Notes under the pieces: generated by a model
What the model saw: only the letters and a program-made list of their open reading frames with translations
What the model was told of the DNA's origin: nothing
Databases searched by the model: none
NCBI GenBank assembly: GCA_036250195.1
Contig: JAVHZZ010000006.1
Span: forward strand, 190,525,850 to 190,589,849
Reading direction: 5' to 3'
Source: Mixophyes australis
Taxonomy: Eukaryota; Chordata; Amphibia; Anura; Limnodynastidae
DNA length: 64,000 nt
Part shown: piece after piece, positions 42,954-53,984 of the stretch
Layout of the letters: every line of letters begins with the position of its first letter
How positions within the stretch are numbered: position 1 is the first letter of the stretch
Translations under genes and position numbers: made by a program

Positions 42954-44034
42954 TATATGAGGCAGCAAATAAACAGTCAGTTTTTGGAGTTGTGTTGGAA
43001 GCAGGGAAAATGGGCAAGCATAAGGATCTAAGCAACTCTGACAAGGGCCAAAATGTGTTGGCAAGACGACTAGGACAGAGCATCTCCAAAACAGCATGTC
43101 TTGTGGGATGTTCCCGGTATGTAATGGTTATCACCTATCAAAGTGGTCCAAGGAATGACGATTGGTGAGCTGGAGACAAGGTCATGGGTGCCCAAGGCGC
43201 ATTGATGCTTGTCGGGAGCGAAGTCTCGCCAGTCTGGTCCAATCTCACAGAAAAGCTACTGTAGCTCAAATTGATGAAAAAGGTAATGCTGGCTATGATA
43301 GAAAGGTGTGCTTCGTAGCATGCCGTGCATGGGGCTGCGTAGCCACAGACTGGAGAGAAAGCCATGCTGACCGCTGTATGCCGCCGAAAGTGCCTAAAAT
43401 GGGCTCGTGACCATGGAACAAAGGAAGAAGGTGACCTGGTGTGATGAATCACTTTTTTTTTTACTTCATGTGGATGGCCGAGTGCGTCGTTTACCTTGGG
43501 AAGACATGGCATCAGAATGCACTATGGGAAGAAAGCAAGCCGGCGGGAGCAGCGTGTTACTCTGGACAAGCTTCTGCTATCAAACCTTGGGTCCAGGCAT
43601 TCCTGTGGATTTTATTTTGACATGTACGCCCTACCTAAACATTGTTGCAGACCAAGTACTCACCTTCATGGAAATGGTATTCCCTAATGGCGGTGGCCTC
43701 TTTCAGCACGATAATATGCCCTACCACACTGCAAAAATGATTCAGAAATGCTTTGAGGAACATGACAAAGAGTTCAAGGTGTTCACTTGGCCTCTAATTC
43801 CCCAGATCTCAATCTGATCGAGTATCTGCGGGATGTGCTGTAAAACAAGTCTGAGCCATGGAGGCCCCACCTCACAGCTTACAAGACTCAAAGGATCTGC
43901 TGCTAAAGTCTTAGTGCCAGATCCCATAGGACACCTTTCAGAGGTCTTGTGAAGTCCATGCCTCGACAGATCAGAGCTGTTCTAGCGGCACAAGGGGGAC
44001 CTACATAATATAATGTTATGGCTGATATAAACAT
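42954..44034 (+). mobile_element. Second Tc1-type family, 5' end truncated
   Basis: A transposase with no close match to the neighbouring Tc1 family, read on the opposite strand and starting at once after it. The 3' flank AATGTTATGGCTGAT at about 44012 is the inner part of a terminal repeat; the matching left repeat is absent, so the 5' end was cut off by the junction at 42953. Confidence 0.8.
43010..44008 (+). pseudogene. Tc1-type DD34E transposase, frameshifted
   Basis: The transposase would cut the element out at its ends and join it to TA. The ATG at 43010 starts [14 protein letters not shown], followed by [20 protein letters not shown] (helix-turn-helix). Frameshifts follow near 43150 and again near 43400. 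The catalytic core reads VTWCDESLFFLLHVDGR (first Asp, in CDES), GLFQHDNMPYHTAKM (second Asp, in HDN) and, in another frame, DLNLIEYLRDVL (third residue, Glu, kept). The C-terminus MPRQIRAVLAAQGGPT ends at TAA 44006-44008. About 333 codons would be the normal length. All three catalytic residues can still be read, but not in one frame. Confidence 0.85.
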
Positions 44035-44037
44035 ATA

Positions 44038-44130
44038 GGGGTAAATGTATTAATGTCCGGATTCAGCGTCTTCGGCAATTAATTTTAAAGCGGCGCTGCA
44101 TTGTAAAGGGAAGTTTCCCTTTACAAAACT
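44038..44130. mobile_element. MITE fragment
   Basis: GGGGTAAATGTATTAATG resembles the end of the palindromic MITE at 10398. It continues to a hairpin TTGTAAAGGGAA-GTTTCCCTTTACAA (44101-44126). Confidence 0.5.
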
Positions 44131-44200
44131 GGAGAAAACTAATATTTTATTTATACAAATACAGTTTGATCTCTATTTATGGACGTTATCTTTCCAGGAT
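44131..44200 (+). repeat. Partial direct copy of 42351-42438
   Basis: GGAGAAAACTAATATTTT, then ATACAGTTT.GTCTCTATTTATG and CCAGGAT recur in the same order at both places, with about 20 bases missing from this copy. The two copies flank the pair of Tc1 elements. Confidence 0.65.
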
Positions 44201-44319
44201 AATGCCGAGAGAAAGTAGCTGTGCCAACAAGACATTTCTCACCAGAGATAATTGTTGATGCTTCCTTATTGTCATGGTGAAAGTATTATCTCCCAGCTTC
44301 ACTTATCATTCTCTACATC

Positions 44320-46646
44320 AGTGGTTCCCAAACTTTTGCAGTTCGCGGCACCCTTAGAGTCTCCAAATTTTTTCAAGGCACCCCTCCAAAATAATTGTTG
44401 AGCAGTCCTGTTTTAGAAGTAGTTGGGTCAAAAAATTGTAATAAGTATTTAGGTCAGGACAGAAATACTTAGTTGTATGCAAAAATGTCCCCTCTGCATC
44501 CAGACACATTGCCCCCTCTGCATCCAGACACACTGCCCTCTCTCACACTGCCCCCTCTGCCCTCTGTCATGCTGCCCCCCCTCCTCTGCCCTCTCTCACA
44601 ATGTCCCCCTCCTCGACCCTCTCACACGCTGTCCCCTCCTCTGCCCTCTTACATGCTGTCCTCCTCCTCTGCCCTCTCACACACTGTTGTCCCCTTCTCT
44701 GCCCTCTCACACACTGTTGTCCCCCTCCACTGCCCCTCTCACGCTGTGTCCCCCTCCACTGCCCCACTGTCACCATCCTCTGCTCTCTGTCCCCATCCTC
44801 TGCTCTCTGTCCCCCCCCTCTGCCCCGCTGTCACCATCCTCTGCTCTCCGTTCCCCCCCTCTGCCCCGCTGTCCCCATCCTCTGCTCTCTGTCCCCCTCC
44901 TCTGCTCTCTGTCCCCATCCTCTGCTCTCTGTCCCCATCCTCTGCTCTCTGTCCCCATCCTCTGCTCTCTGTCCCCATCCTCTGCTCTCTGTCCCCATCC
45001 TCTGCTCTCTGTCCCCATCCTCTGCTCTCTGTCCCCATCCTCTGCTCTCTGTCCCCATCCTCTGCCCTGCTGTCACCATCCTTTGTTCTCTGTCCCCCTC
45101 CTCTGCCCCGCTGTCACCATCCTCTGCTCTCTGTCCCCCTCCTCTGCCCCGCTGTCACCATCCTCTGCTCTCTGTCCCCCTCCTCTTCCCCGCTGTCACC
45201 ATCCTCTGCCCCGCTGTCACCATCCTCTGCTCTCTGTCCCCATCCTCTGCCCCGCTGTCGCCATCCTCTGCTCTCTGTTCCCCTCCTCTGCCCCCGCTGT
45301 CGCCATCCTCTGCTCTCTGTCCCCCTCCTCTGCCCCGCTGTCGCCATCCTCTGCTCTCTGTCCCCCTCCTCTGCCCCGCTGTCGCCATCCTCTGCTCTCT
45401 GTCCCCCTCCTCTGCCCCGCTGTCCCCCTCCTCTGCCCCGCTGTCCCCCTCCTCTGCCCCGCTGTCCCCCTCCTCTGCCCCGCTGTCCCCATCCTCTGCT
45501 CTCTGTCCCCATCCTCTGCTCTCTGTCCCCCTCCTCTGCCCTGCTGTCACCATCCTCTGCTCTCTGTCCCCCTCCTCTGCCCCGCTGTCACCATCCTCTG
45601 CTCTCTGTCCCCCTCCTCTGCCCCGCTGTCCCCCTCCTCTGCCCTGCTGTCCCCATCCTCTGCCCCGCTGTCCCCATCCTCTGCTCTCTGTCCCCCTCCT
45701 CTGCCCCGCTGTCACCATCCTCTGCTCTCTGTCCCCCTCCTCTGCCCCGCTGTCACCATCCTCTGCTCTCTGTCCCCCTCCTCTGCCCCGCTGTCACCAT
45801 CCTCTGCTCTCTGTCCCCCCTCCTCTGCCCCGCTGTCACCATCCTCTGCTCTCTGTCCCCCTCCTCTTCCCCGCTGTCACCATCCTCTGCTCTCTGTCCC
45901 CCTCCTCTGCCCCGCTGTCACCATCCTCTGCTCTCTGTCCCCATCCTCTGCCCCGCTGTCGCCATCCTCTGCTCTCTGTCCCCCTCCTCTGCCCCGCTGT
46001 CGCCATCCTCTGCTCTCTGTCCCCCTCCTCTGCCCCGCTGTCCCCATCCTCTGCCCCGCTGTCCCCATCCTCTGCCCCGCTGTCCCCATCCTCTGCCCTG
46101 CTGTCCCCATCCTCTGCTCTCTGTCCCCCTCCTCTTCCCCGCTGTCACCATCCTCTGCTCTGTCCCCCTCCTCTGCCCCGCTGTCACCATCCTCTGCTCT
46201 CTGTCCCCCTCCTCTGCCCCGCTGTCACCATCCTCTGCCCTGCTGTCACCATCCTCTGCTCTCTGTCCCCCTCCTCTGCCCCGCTGTCGCCATCCTCTGC
46301 TCTCTGTCCCCATCCTCTGCCCCGCTGTCGCCATCCTCTGCTCTCTGTCCCCCTCCTCTGCCACGCTGTCACCATCCTCTGCTCTCTGTCCCCCTCCTCT
46401 GCCCCGCTGTCCCCATCCTCTGCTCTCTGTCCCCATCCTCTGCTCTCTGTCCCCATCCTCTGCCCCGCTGTCACCATCCTCTGCTCTCTGTCCCCCTCCT
46501 CTGCCCTGCTGTCCCCATCCTCTGCTCTCTGTCCCCCTCCTCTGCCCCGCTGTCGCGATCCCTCTCACTCTGCCCCGCGCCAGCCATAAAAAAAAAAGAA
46601 ACACAGAAACTTACCAATCCGTCAGGCGCCGGGACCCAGCAGCCTC
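44320..46646. mobile_element. hAT-type element, left end plus expanded interior; right end not seen
   Basis: CAGTGGTTCCCAAACTTTTG at 44320 is a classic hAT terminal sequence. It is followed by CGGCACCC and AAGGCACCCC words and then by a huge minisatellite. ACTTACC at 46609 follows the array, as in the other hAT elements of the window. The right TIR is not found; an AT microsatellite occupies the place. TCTACATC precedes the element, but without the right end no duplication can be tested. Confidence 0.55.
44480..46570. repeat. 21-bp minisatellite, about 2.1 kb (about 100 units)
   Basis: Units alternate between CCATCCTCTGCTCTCTGTCCC and CCTCCTCTGCCCCGCTGTCAC types, each 21 bp, with higher-order pairing to 42 bp and many local runs of one type. 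Because 21 is a multiple of three and the unit has no stop, all three plus frames stay open (frames of up to about 800 codons), and minus frames too. This is not coding evidence. Confidence 0.95.
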
Positions 46647-46650
46647 CTCT

Positions 46651-46694
<44 letters not shown>

Positions 46695-46762
46695 CATACA
46701 TATATATACATACATATACATATATATATATATATACACATATATATACACACATAAATATA

Positions 46763-46832
<70 letters not shown>

Positions 46833-46835
46833 TAT
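46646..46835. repeat. (TA)n, (CATA)n and (CA)n microsatellites
   Basis: A compound microsatellite: TA runs, CATATA/CATACA interruptions, a second long TA run and a final ACACAC block. Confidence 0.95.
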
Positions 46836-47385
46836 AGTCGCTTTTCACATTTTTATTTTTTATTTTCCATCAATATGGTAGTATGCACCATGTGAGTTGT
46901 GGACATGTTACAAGCACTATATTCACAGAGAAAATGGGATTGGCGCCAGCGAAATCAATGCTGTCGCAGGCATTAACCTTTTAATACGTTTGATGAGATG
47001 AACAATAAGCCTTTCTCTGGAAAAATCAGCTGTTGTCATTGGAGTTAAGGCTTATCACCAACTAATAAATAGACCCAAAAAAGTGTATTACCGATAATGT
47101 AAAATACCCATTTATCTACAACATTCAATATGACCCCTTCTACCTGGCACAAAATGCTCTTTTCCAGAACTTTCCTCTTAATCTACTAATGTGCTTACTT
47201 GTGCTCAATTAGTTAGTTGAATCAAAGGGTGTTTTACAAGCATCAATTAATTAATTCAGCACAGGTAACTACAATGGTAGATTAATTGTAAAGATTGGGA
47301 GGAGAGTATTTTGTACTGGGTGGAAAGTCATGTTAGAGCATCTGTATTTCACAACACAAACAAATGTGTGAAAGGATTCAACTTA
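46836..47385. other. Non-coding stretch
   Basis: No named element or gene. A ATTAATTAATTC-like word and short complementary words occur near 47200-47290 without a clear border. Confidence 0.4.
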
Positions 47386-47525
47386 TCATCATCAACAACA
47401 TTTATTTATATAGCGCCAGCATATTCCATAGTGTTTTACAATTTTGGAACAAACACAGTAATAAAATAATACAGCTAATACAGACAGGGAGGTAAGAAGG
47501 CCCTGCTCGCAAGCTTACAATACAT
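47386..47525 (-). mobile_element. L2 3' tail fragment
   Basis: CATCATCAACAACATTTATT, ATAGCGCCAGCATATTCCAT and CCTGCTCGCAAGCTTACAAT match the tail of the LINE at 37322-37470, in the same orientation. Confidence 0.8.
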
Positions 47526-48861
47526 TGAAATGCACTTTCAAAGGAAGGGTTTTCATCTTTTTGACTTTAGTTTCACTAAGCAAATTAAAGAAATTGCCGT
47601 GGACACAGTGCACAGTACCTTTATACAAGAAATGTAACATACTTTCTTTTCCATTATTAAAGTGTTTGTTAAAAATATTTTTGGAACTGTTACTACACAA
47701 GAAATTAATCATCCTTAATCAACTACTGTACTTTTCTTCTGGCAACAACCAGGCACTGTCTGCAGCGACACACTTAGCATGGCTACCTTTCTCTCTCTAC
47801 AGACAATAGTTTGAAAAATAAACTTGGTTATTTTGTCTATTTTTAGCCTTCAGATGCATGTAAACAGACCAACCTTATAAATAAGATATCCATAGTTAAA
47901 AGGTGGGATTTGCAATTATTACTTTTTTTTAATGCTATACTATCAAATGCATGTACAGACCACATCCCATTTGGTTAAAAATAGTTAATCAGAATATTCT
48001 GTCTTGAATTCTCTACCCCCTCAAAGCCCCTTCTCTCCCATCCCCCAGCTCTATTCGGACACCTGCTTTTTGTTAGGCTCTCACAGCCTCTGGATAGCTT
48101 TCAGGAAGCACAGGGAGGGTTGTGGGGGGTCCACATTAGATGGGCCAACTCAAACACCATAACCCCCCTTAACCAACTCTGACCTCTGGGACAGGCAAGG
48201 CAGAAAGACTAAAAGGGAAAGGAGGCTTTTTATGGCTGTCTTTAAACACAATATATAAGTGATTTACTTTTAAGCACTGAAAACTTATGTTTGCACTCAG
48301 ACGATTGAAATTATGCTGTGTTTTAAATTCTGTAATAGCAATAATGACAGCACTGAACCCCATTACCGTCTTTTGCAGTTTAATAGGATATTTGTTAGAA
48401 GTGAGTCAGAATGGACAATAAAAATCGATAGAAAGAGAGCAATTGCTGAGGCCTAACTGCACATATAGGAGAATGTAAGTGTGACTGGATCACTTGTAAA
48501 TAACTTATGGTATACATTTATTTAAAGGAAATAGTGCACAGCGCTTATTTATATAATTGCAAATGTACTTATTTTTGATATTGTGTGTATTTTGGTAAAG
48601 GAAATATCTTTATTTCTGACACCAGGGGAGGAAATTTGTTTTGTTTTAACGTTGCTAGAGGAAATGCATTATTTTTGAGGTATATACCTGATGCAATAAG
48701 CATTTGTTTAGGAAGTCTTTTGCGTATTTTGGTGTAGGGAAATTACTTGTTTGGGGTTTTGTAACTTTTCTTTGGGAATTCTCAAGTGGAGGAAATGTGT
48801 ATTCTGCAACTGTCTGAAGAAAGGAACAATGTTGATCTAATGTTAATTAGACCTTTTGATG
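47526..48861. other. Non-coding stretch, nothing recognised
   Basis: Short frames only. No family motifs or element ends were recognised. Confidence 0.4.
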
Positions 48862-49640
48862 TGTGAGGGTCCAACACCTGAAGGCACAGGAATGTTTAAT
48901 TAGACCTGCTGTTAGATTTCCTCTGTGTCTAAAACAAGAAATCAGGAAATCAGGAAATCAGGAAATCACATCAACTTTTAGGATATCACAGATAAGTGTA
49001 AATATTGTTAGCTTTGCACTGCATGTAAATACATGTTTGGGTAAACATATTGCATCCTGATACTAAAAATAGCTCAGACATCAGGGGCTGGCTTACCCTG
49101 TGAGGCTGTCTCCAAAACTGTATAAAAAAGCACTGTTTTGTATTGAAAGTTATTCTTCTTCTTGTTTCATCTGACCTGGTCACTCGTATCTTCAACCAGT
49201 ATGTGCAAATAAACATCAATTGCTTCAAAGACCTGCTTGGAAACGTCTCTATTCCTATGACCTACAGATTAAACCCAACTCTAATCCGTTCCCAACTGTT
49301 CTGAGGTTTGGACCCAGCTTTCCGGTACCACCCCTCTGCCTGTTACCCAGCAGCTCTGATCAGTGTGATAGGCCAAGGTGGATCCATCCACAGCAACCCT
49401 GATCCATAGGAAGAGGTCAGGGGTACCAGCTCAGGTACATCAGTAACGGGGTACACGAGCAGTGTCAGTAACCCAGAAGATACCTGGTACTGGATGCCGG
49501 TAAGGAGTCCAGTGGTGGCAGCATTTGTAAGCCCCTCCTACTGCGGTGAGAGGGCGCATTTGGGATACCAAAAGGGAACGGTGCCAAAGTAAGCCCAGCC
49601 GGTTCCCAACAGACATGGTGGCATAGGCGTTCCATCCTAT
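48862..49640 (+). mobile_element. Probable LTR and leader of an LTR retroelement
   Basis: TGTGAGGGTCCAACACC could be the LTR start. TGTATAAAAAAGC near 49120 is TATA-like, and CAAATAAACATC near 49207 holds a polyadenylation signal about 85 bases later. This is the U3-R order expected of an LTR. Downstream, a GGTGGCAGCATTTGTAAGCC stretch and a GAGAGGGCGCATTTGGGATA stretch (49510-49570) look like the untranslated leader of such an element. There is a triple AGGAAATC repeat near 48945. No gag or pol follows, and the LTR border is uncertain. Confidence 0.4.
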
Positions 49641-50112
49641 CACAGTAAGATTTTAGAGTGGTATCTAAAAAATAAGAAACAAATAAAATGAATATTTCTA
49701 AACAAGTTTTGTTGCATAAGGAATCTGGCATTAGGATTCAGGCTACTTAATGTAGAATGCCTCCAATTCCAATCTGATATTGGATATGAGACCATCCAAC
49801 ATTATAATTTCCACCCAGTACAGAATGCTTTTCTCTCAAACTTCCCACTTCCCTCTTGCAGCTACCTGGACTAGGGGTGGGGTTAAGCATCAACCAATTT
49901 AATCAGTACACATAGCTGCAATAGAAATTAAATAGAAAGAAGAGCCTTTTGTCCAATTTGTGTGTCAGGACACTTTCGAATGTTACACCGAATCTAGTAT
50001 GTTGATGTATCATAAGAATTTAGGGGTTATAGATTTTTTGCAGAGGTACAAATTGAGATCATCTGAAATGCTCATCGTAATGAGCCAATAAAGTGTAACT
50101 GTCACCTACATA
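49641..50112. other. Non-coding stretch
   Basis: No gene or element recognised. Confidence 0.4.
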
Positions 50113-50347
50113 CAGGGGCGGGCTGGGGCGGGGGGCAGGGGGCATCGGTCCCCGGGCCGCTCCGTCTGACCCCTGTTCGGGCCGCCCAATATCCCCCCCC
50201 CCCCGTGATTAACCGGTTTTTTTTTAATACTTACCTGCGGCCGCATCACATGATAGGCACTTCGGCCGCGTCATTGATCCACATCGCCTGTCATGTGATG
50301 CGGCCGCCTGTGCGCCCCCCGGGCTGAGACTCGCCAGCCCGCCTCTG
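50113..50347. mobile_element. 235-bp non-autonomous hAT element
   Basis: The ends CAGGGGCGGGCTGG and CCAGCCCGCCTCTG are inverted, and CCTACATA is duplicated exactly at 50105-50112 and 50348-50355. This is a clear 8-bp hAT duplication. It is very GC-rich against AT-rich surroundings. A hairpin pairs GCGGCCGCATCACATGATAG (50237-50258 arm) with the arm at 50286-50307, with one mismatch in 22. ACTTACCT lies directly before the hairpin. Confidence 0.9.
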
Positions 50348-51262
50348 CCTACATACAGTAAAGGCTGCCATTTTGTGGGATGAGTCACACTAAGAAATAG
50401 TACTAATAATATACTAAACCAAAAAAAAAAAGTTAGGAAAAGAAATCCCTATTACATGTACTGAATAACAAAAAATAAACAATAATGAATAAACATTAAT
50501 AAGACTTAAAAATATTTAGTAATTTAAATGCAAGTTGCCGCAATCAAAAAAGGATAGTCTGCTTATACAAAGCCCACAAACAATAAACAATCATTATTGG
50601 TATTGAAAAAATTTAAACATTAATGTAGGCATTAAGAATAGAGCATCAATACAATCTTAAAATAAAGTATAATAAAGGATAAACTCAGGTATGGTATACT
50701 CAATATTTAATACTACAATATAGGAATAAATAGTAAAATAATCAATAGTTCGAAAAAAATCTAATGGCATTAAAATGGAAATAATTAGTGGGAGCTCTGC
50801 ATAGACAAATAGGAAGCTGTAGAAAATGACTATTCACAAACTATATAAACCTCTGCACATTACAATTATAAATAATAAATATCAGTGTTCACAATTCATA
50901 ACAATCTTATTACCTTTCTATTTATCTCTCAAAATATGTGCAATATCAAAAATGCAGCCACTTAAATAAGGAACATATCACTCCCACAGCACAGCAAAGT
51001 GATATAATTGTAAATGATAAAAGTGTGATAGCTATAAGGATCTCACCACCAAACAGAAAATGCACAATGCTGTCCCCAGATGTTACAGTAGAGGTGATGA
51101 GACTTCTCAAATTACAGCCACTGATAGCGTGTAGGCATATAATGAAGTCAGGTTGATGATCACACAAGAAAACTGCAAAGGTGAATAAATCCGGCAAGGC
51201 AAACAATACAGTGGTATGAAACAATAGATTCCCCAGACCCCCTCAAATAAAGTTCAATAAGC
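50348..51262. other. AT-rich non-coding DNA, possibly part of the hammerhead-bearing repeat
   Basis: The sequence is A-rich and lacks coding motifs. Its position next to the minus-strand hammerhead-like motif suggests it could be the downstream part of that element, which is inference. Confidence 0.35.
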
Positions 51263-51309
51263 AGGCTTTGCGCGTTTCATCGTCGTACTAAAATTTTCAT
51301 CAAAAGCAG
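51263..51309 (-). ncRNA. Hammerhead-like motif, weakest copy
   Basis: Minus strand: GCTTT-TGATGA ... GAAACGCG-CAAAGC. The TGATGA and GAAACGCG boxes are exact, and GCTTT/AAAGC can form a short stem I. The segment where stem II should be (about 17 bases) does not pair well, so the fold is doubtful. Confidence 0.4.
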
Positions 51310-52504
51310 AATTTGAACGTGAAGCTCTTTATATAGAGGGCCTCCAAACAATGAGAGAATGAGTTGGCAATAAGTTAATTCATTAAACATACATATAAAG
51401 TGAGTTGATCCAATATATTACGATGTGAATACATCCAGATAGATCATGGATAGACTGAAGGACCAGAACGCCTCCCTCTGGCATGCATACTAGTCTTCTC
51501 CTAGATGAGTAGGCTTAACATGTTCAATCCCACTTAGTTTACGCATATCGGATTTGCCAGAATGATAAAGTGAAGAAGTGCCTCATGCCCCAGTGATGTC
51601 AGTAGTTGCTAGTGCATTGATAGACTACATTCTCATAAATATTCGTTAAAATGGCTACATCAGTGTGTATAGGTGAGGGAAATATATTGAAAATAAAAAT
51701 GAAAAAAGTATTTACGTGACAGATGTGTCAACAGTCTCAGAATACAAAAGATAGGTTATGAACTACTGGTAGAATACTTTGTGATAATAAAAATGAAGGG
51801 TTCGATTCCTGGTTCCCTGAAAAAATGGAACATGTTTGAGTAAATGAATATCAAATAAAGAAAGCAGAATTTCTCAGCCCAAGGGCTGACTGCAATTCCC
51901 CTCTTCCATTCTCCCTCTTAATTTTAAGTACTCACTGCATGCTGCTATGCTGGTGTACAGCCTATCCCTATATACGCCTGTGTGAGCAAAACATGCTTAG
52001 CTGTCACTGATCCCTATGGCCTCTTCCCCAAACTTCATATAATCATTTTGGTCAGAGTGATTGAGCCCTAAATATCTTACTTAAATAAAATATCTGAATG
52101 TCCAGGACTGCTAAGGTATCCACAATAAAGGGGAAGAACATTACATGTATAACCATGTATTTAGTAACTATGTTACTCTTTAAATGGTCTGTAAAAGAAA
52201 TGGGCACAAACTAACTACAAAGAATTGCATTTCCTTGCTTTTTGCATTATTTAATATAAGTTGGAGTAAAAACAATATTACGCAGAGGTAAAATAAGATA
52301 ACAGATGTGCTGTAAACACTTACAAAAGAATTTCCCCCAACGGCAAAAGAATCAGCAATCAAGAAATTTGCATGGCATTATCAAGAAATTCTGTTTGGAT
52401 AAACCCCCTCTTAAACAATGACTCTTTAATGTTATTGTACTTGAAGAAATCACAAATCTAGAAAATGTATTATTATTTTAATCTGTTAATTAATCAAAAG
52501 CTCC
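51310..52504. other. Non-coding stretch
   Basis: No gene recognised. The part to about 51560 may be the upstream part of the hammerhead-bearing repeat, judged from position only. Confidence 0.35.
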
Positions 52505-53984
52505 GCAGCCTGGTACAAGACATTTATGGTAATATACAATAAACAAATAGTGATCCATAACACAATACATGAAAAACAAAAGAATACAAAGACCAGACAT
52601 ACTGATTAAACAAATTACACACAGATAAGTTGGTGATGCAGATCAAGTTATTTACGGGACAGTGAGTAAGAGTGATGGTAATGTCCAATGTGAAGTAGGC
52701 CTAGACTCAAGAGGACAGGGCTAGGGAAGCAAGCCTAGACATACAGAAGGTAATGGAATAGCAGAAGGAGAACACAAGGAAAGAGGGTCCTGCTTGTGAA
52801 AGCTTACATCCTAAAGGGAAGGATAAGACAGAAATAGTGCGGTACCGAGTGGGGGAGTGAAGGTGATAGCTGAGGCAAGGGAGTTAATAGTAGGGCTTGA
52901 CAGGCTTGAATAAAGAGTTGAGGTTTAAGGGCATGCTTGAAACCTTGGTGAGTAGAAGCTAACCTAATAGGGTGTGGGAGATCATTTCACAGGTAGGGAG
53001 CAGCCCGGGCGAAGTCCTGGAGGTGGAATTGGTAAGAGGAAATAAGTGTGGTAGTGAGGTGGTAGTCATTGGCAGAGCATATGGGGTGGTAAGAAGTGTG
53101 GGTAGAGAGAAGTTTGGTGATGTAGGAGGGGATTGATTGCTTTGTAGGTGAGGCTGAGGAGTTTAAATTTAATTTAATGTAGTAACTGGCAGAGAGGAAT
53201 AGCAGAGATAGAGCAGCAGGAAAGGAAAATAAAGCAGGCAACAGCATTCAGTATAGACTTGAGAGGACCAAGGTGAGAGAAGGGAAGGCCAGAGAGATGG
53301 AGGTTACAATAATCAAATCAAGATAATATAAGGGATTGAATAAGAGTTTTAGTGGGTTCCATCATGAGAAAGGGACAGATCTTGGATATATTTCAGAGGT
53401 GGAGGCGGCAAGAACTGGAGAGGAACTGAATTTGAAATTTGTAGGTGAGGGAGCAGTCAAGGATGACCCCCAGGCAGTGGACTTGAGGGACAGAAAAGAT
53501 GGTCATGTTACAACAGAAAGAGAGAAAGGGGAGGTAAGGGAGCCCTGCATTTGGAGAAGATGATTATTTTGATCTGGAAATATTGAGTTTAAGAAAGCAC
53601 TGGGATATCCAAGAGGAGATAGCCGAGAGACAGCAGGAGACACATGACAAAAGGGAAGTGGAGAGGTGGGAGAAAAAGTAGATTTGGGTGTCACCAGCAT
53701 GAAGGTGGTACTGGAAGTCAAATTAGCTAATGAGGACACCAAAGTGTAGAGTTAGAAGAGCAGGGGCCCAAAAATGGATCCTTGAGGAACTTCAACAGGT
53801 AAGGGAAGAGAGAAGATTTGGAGTCAGATATGGAGACTTAAAAGGAGCGTTTAGTGAGGTAAGAGGAAAACCAGGAAAGGACAGTGTTACAAAGGCCTAT
53901 AGTTTAGGAAGTTTGCAAAAAGAGGAAGTGGTCAACAGTATCGAAGGCAGCAGAGAGGTCAAGAAGCATAAGAAAGGAGAAGTG

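Noticed and set aside
45114..46604. Long minus-strand frames rich in [18 protein letters not shown] repeats
   Set aside because: Shadows of the same minisatellite on the other strand.
44473..46881. Very long open frames (802, 786 and 662 codons) on the plus strand
   Set aside because: They are three frames of the same 21-bp minisatellite, which has no stop codons; the ends run into an AT microsatellite. No coding signal.
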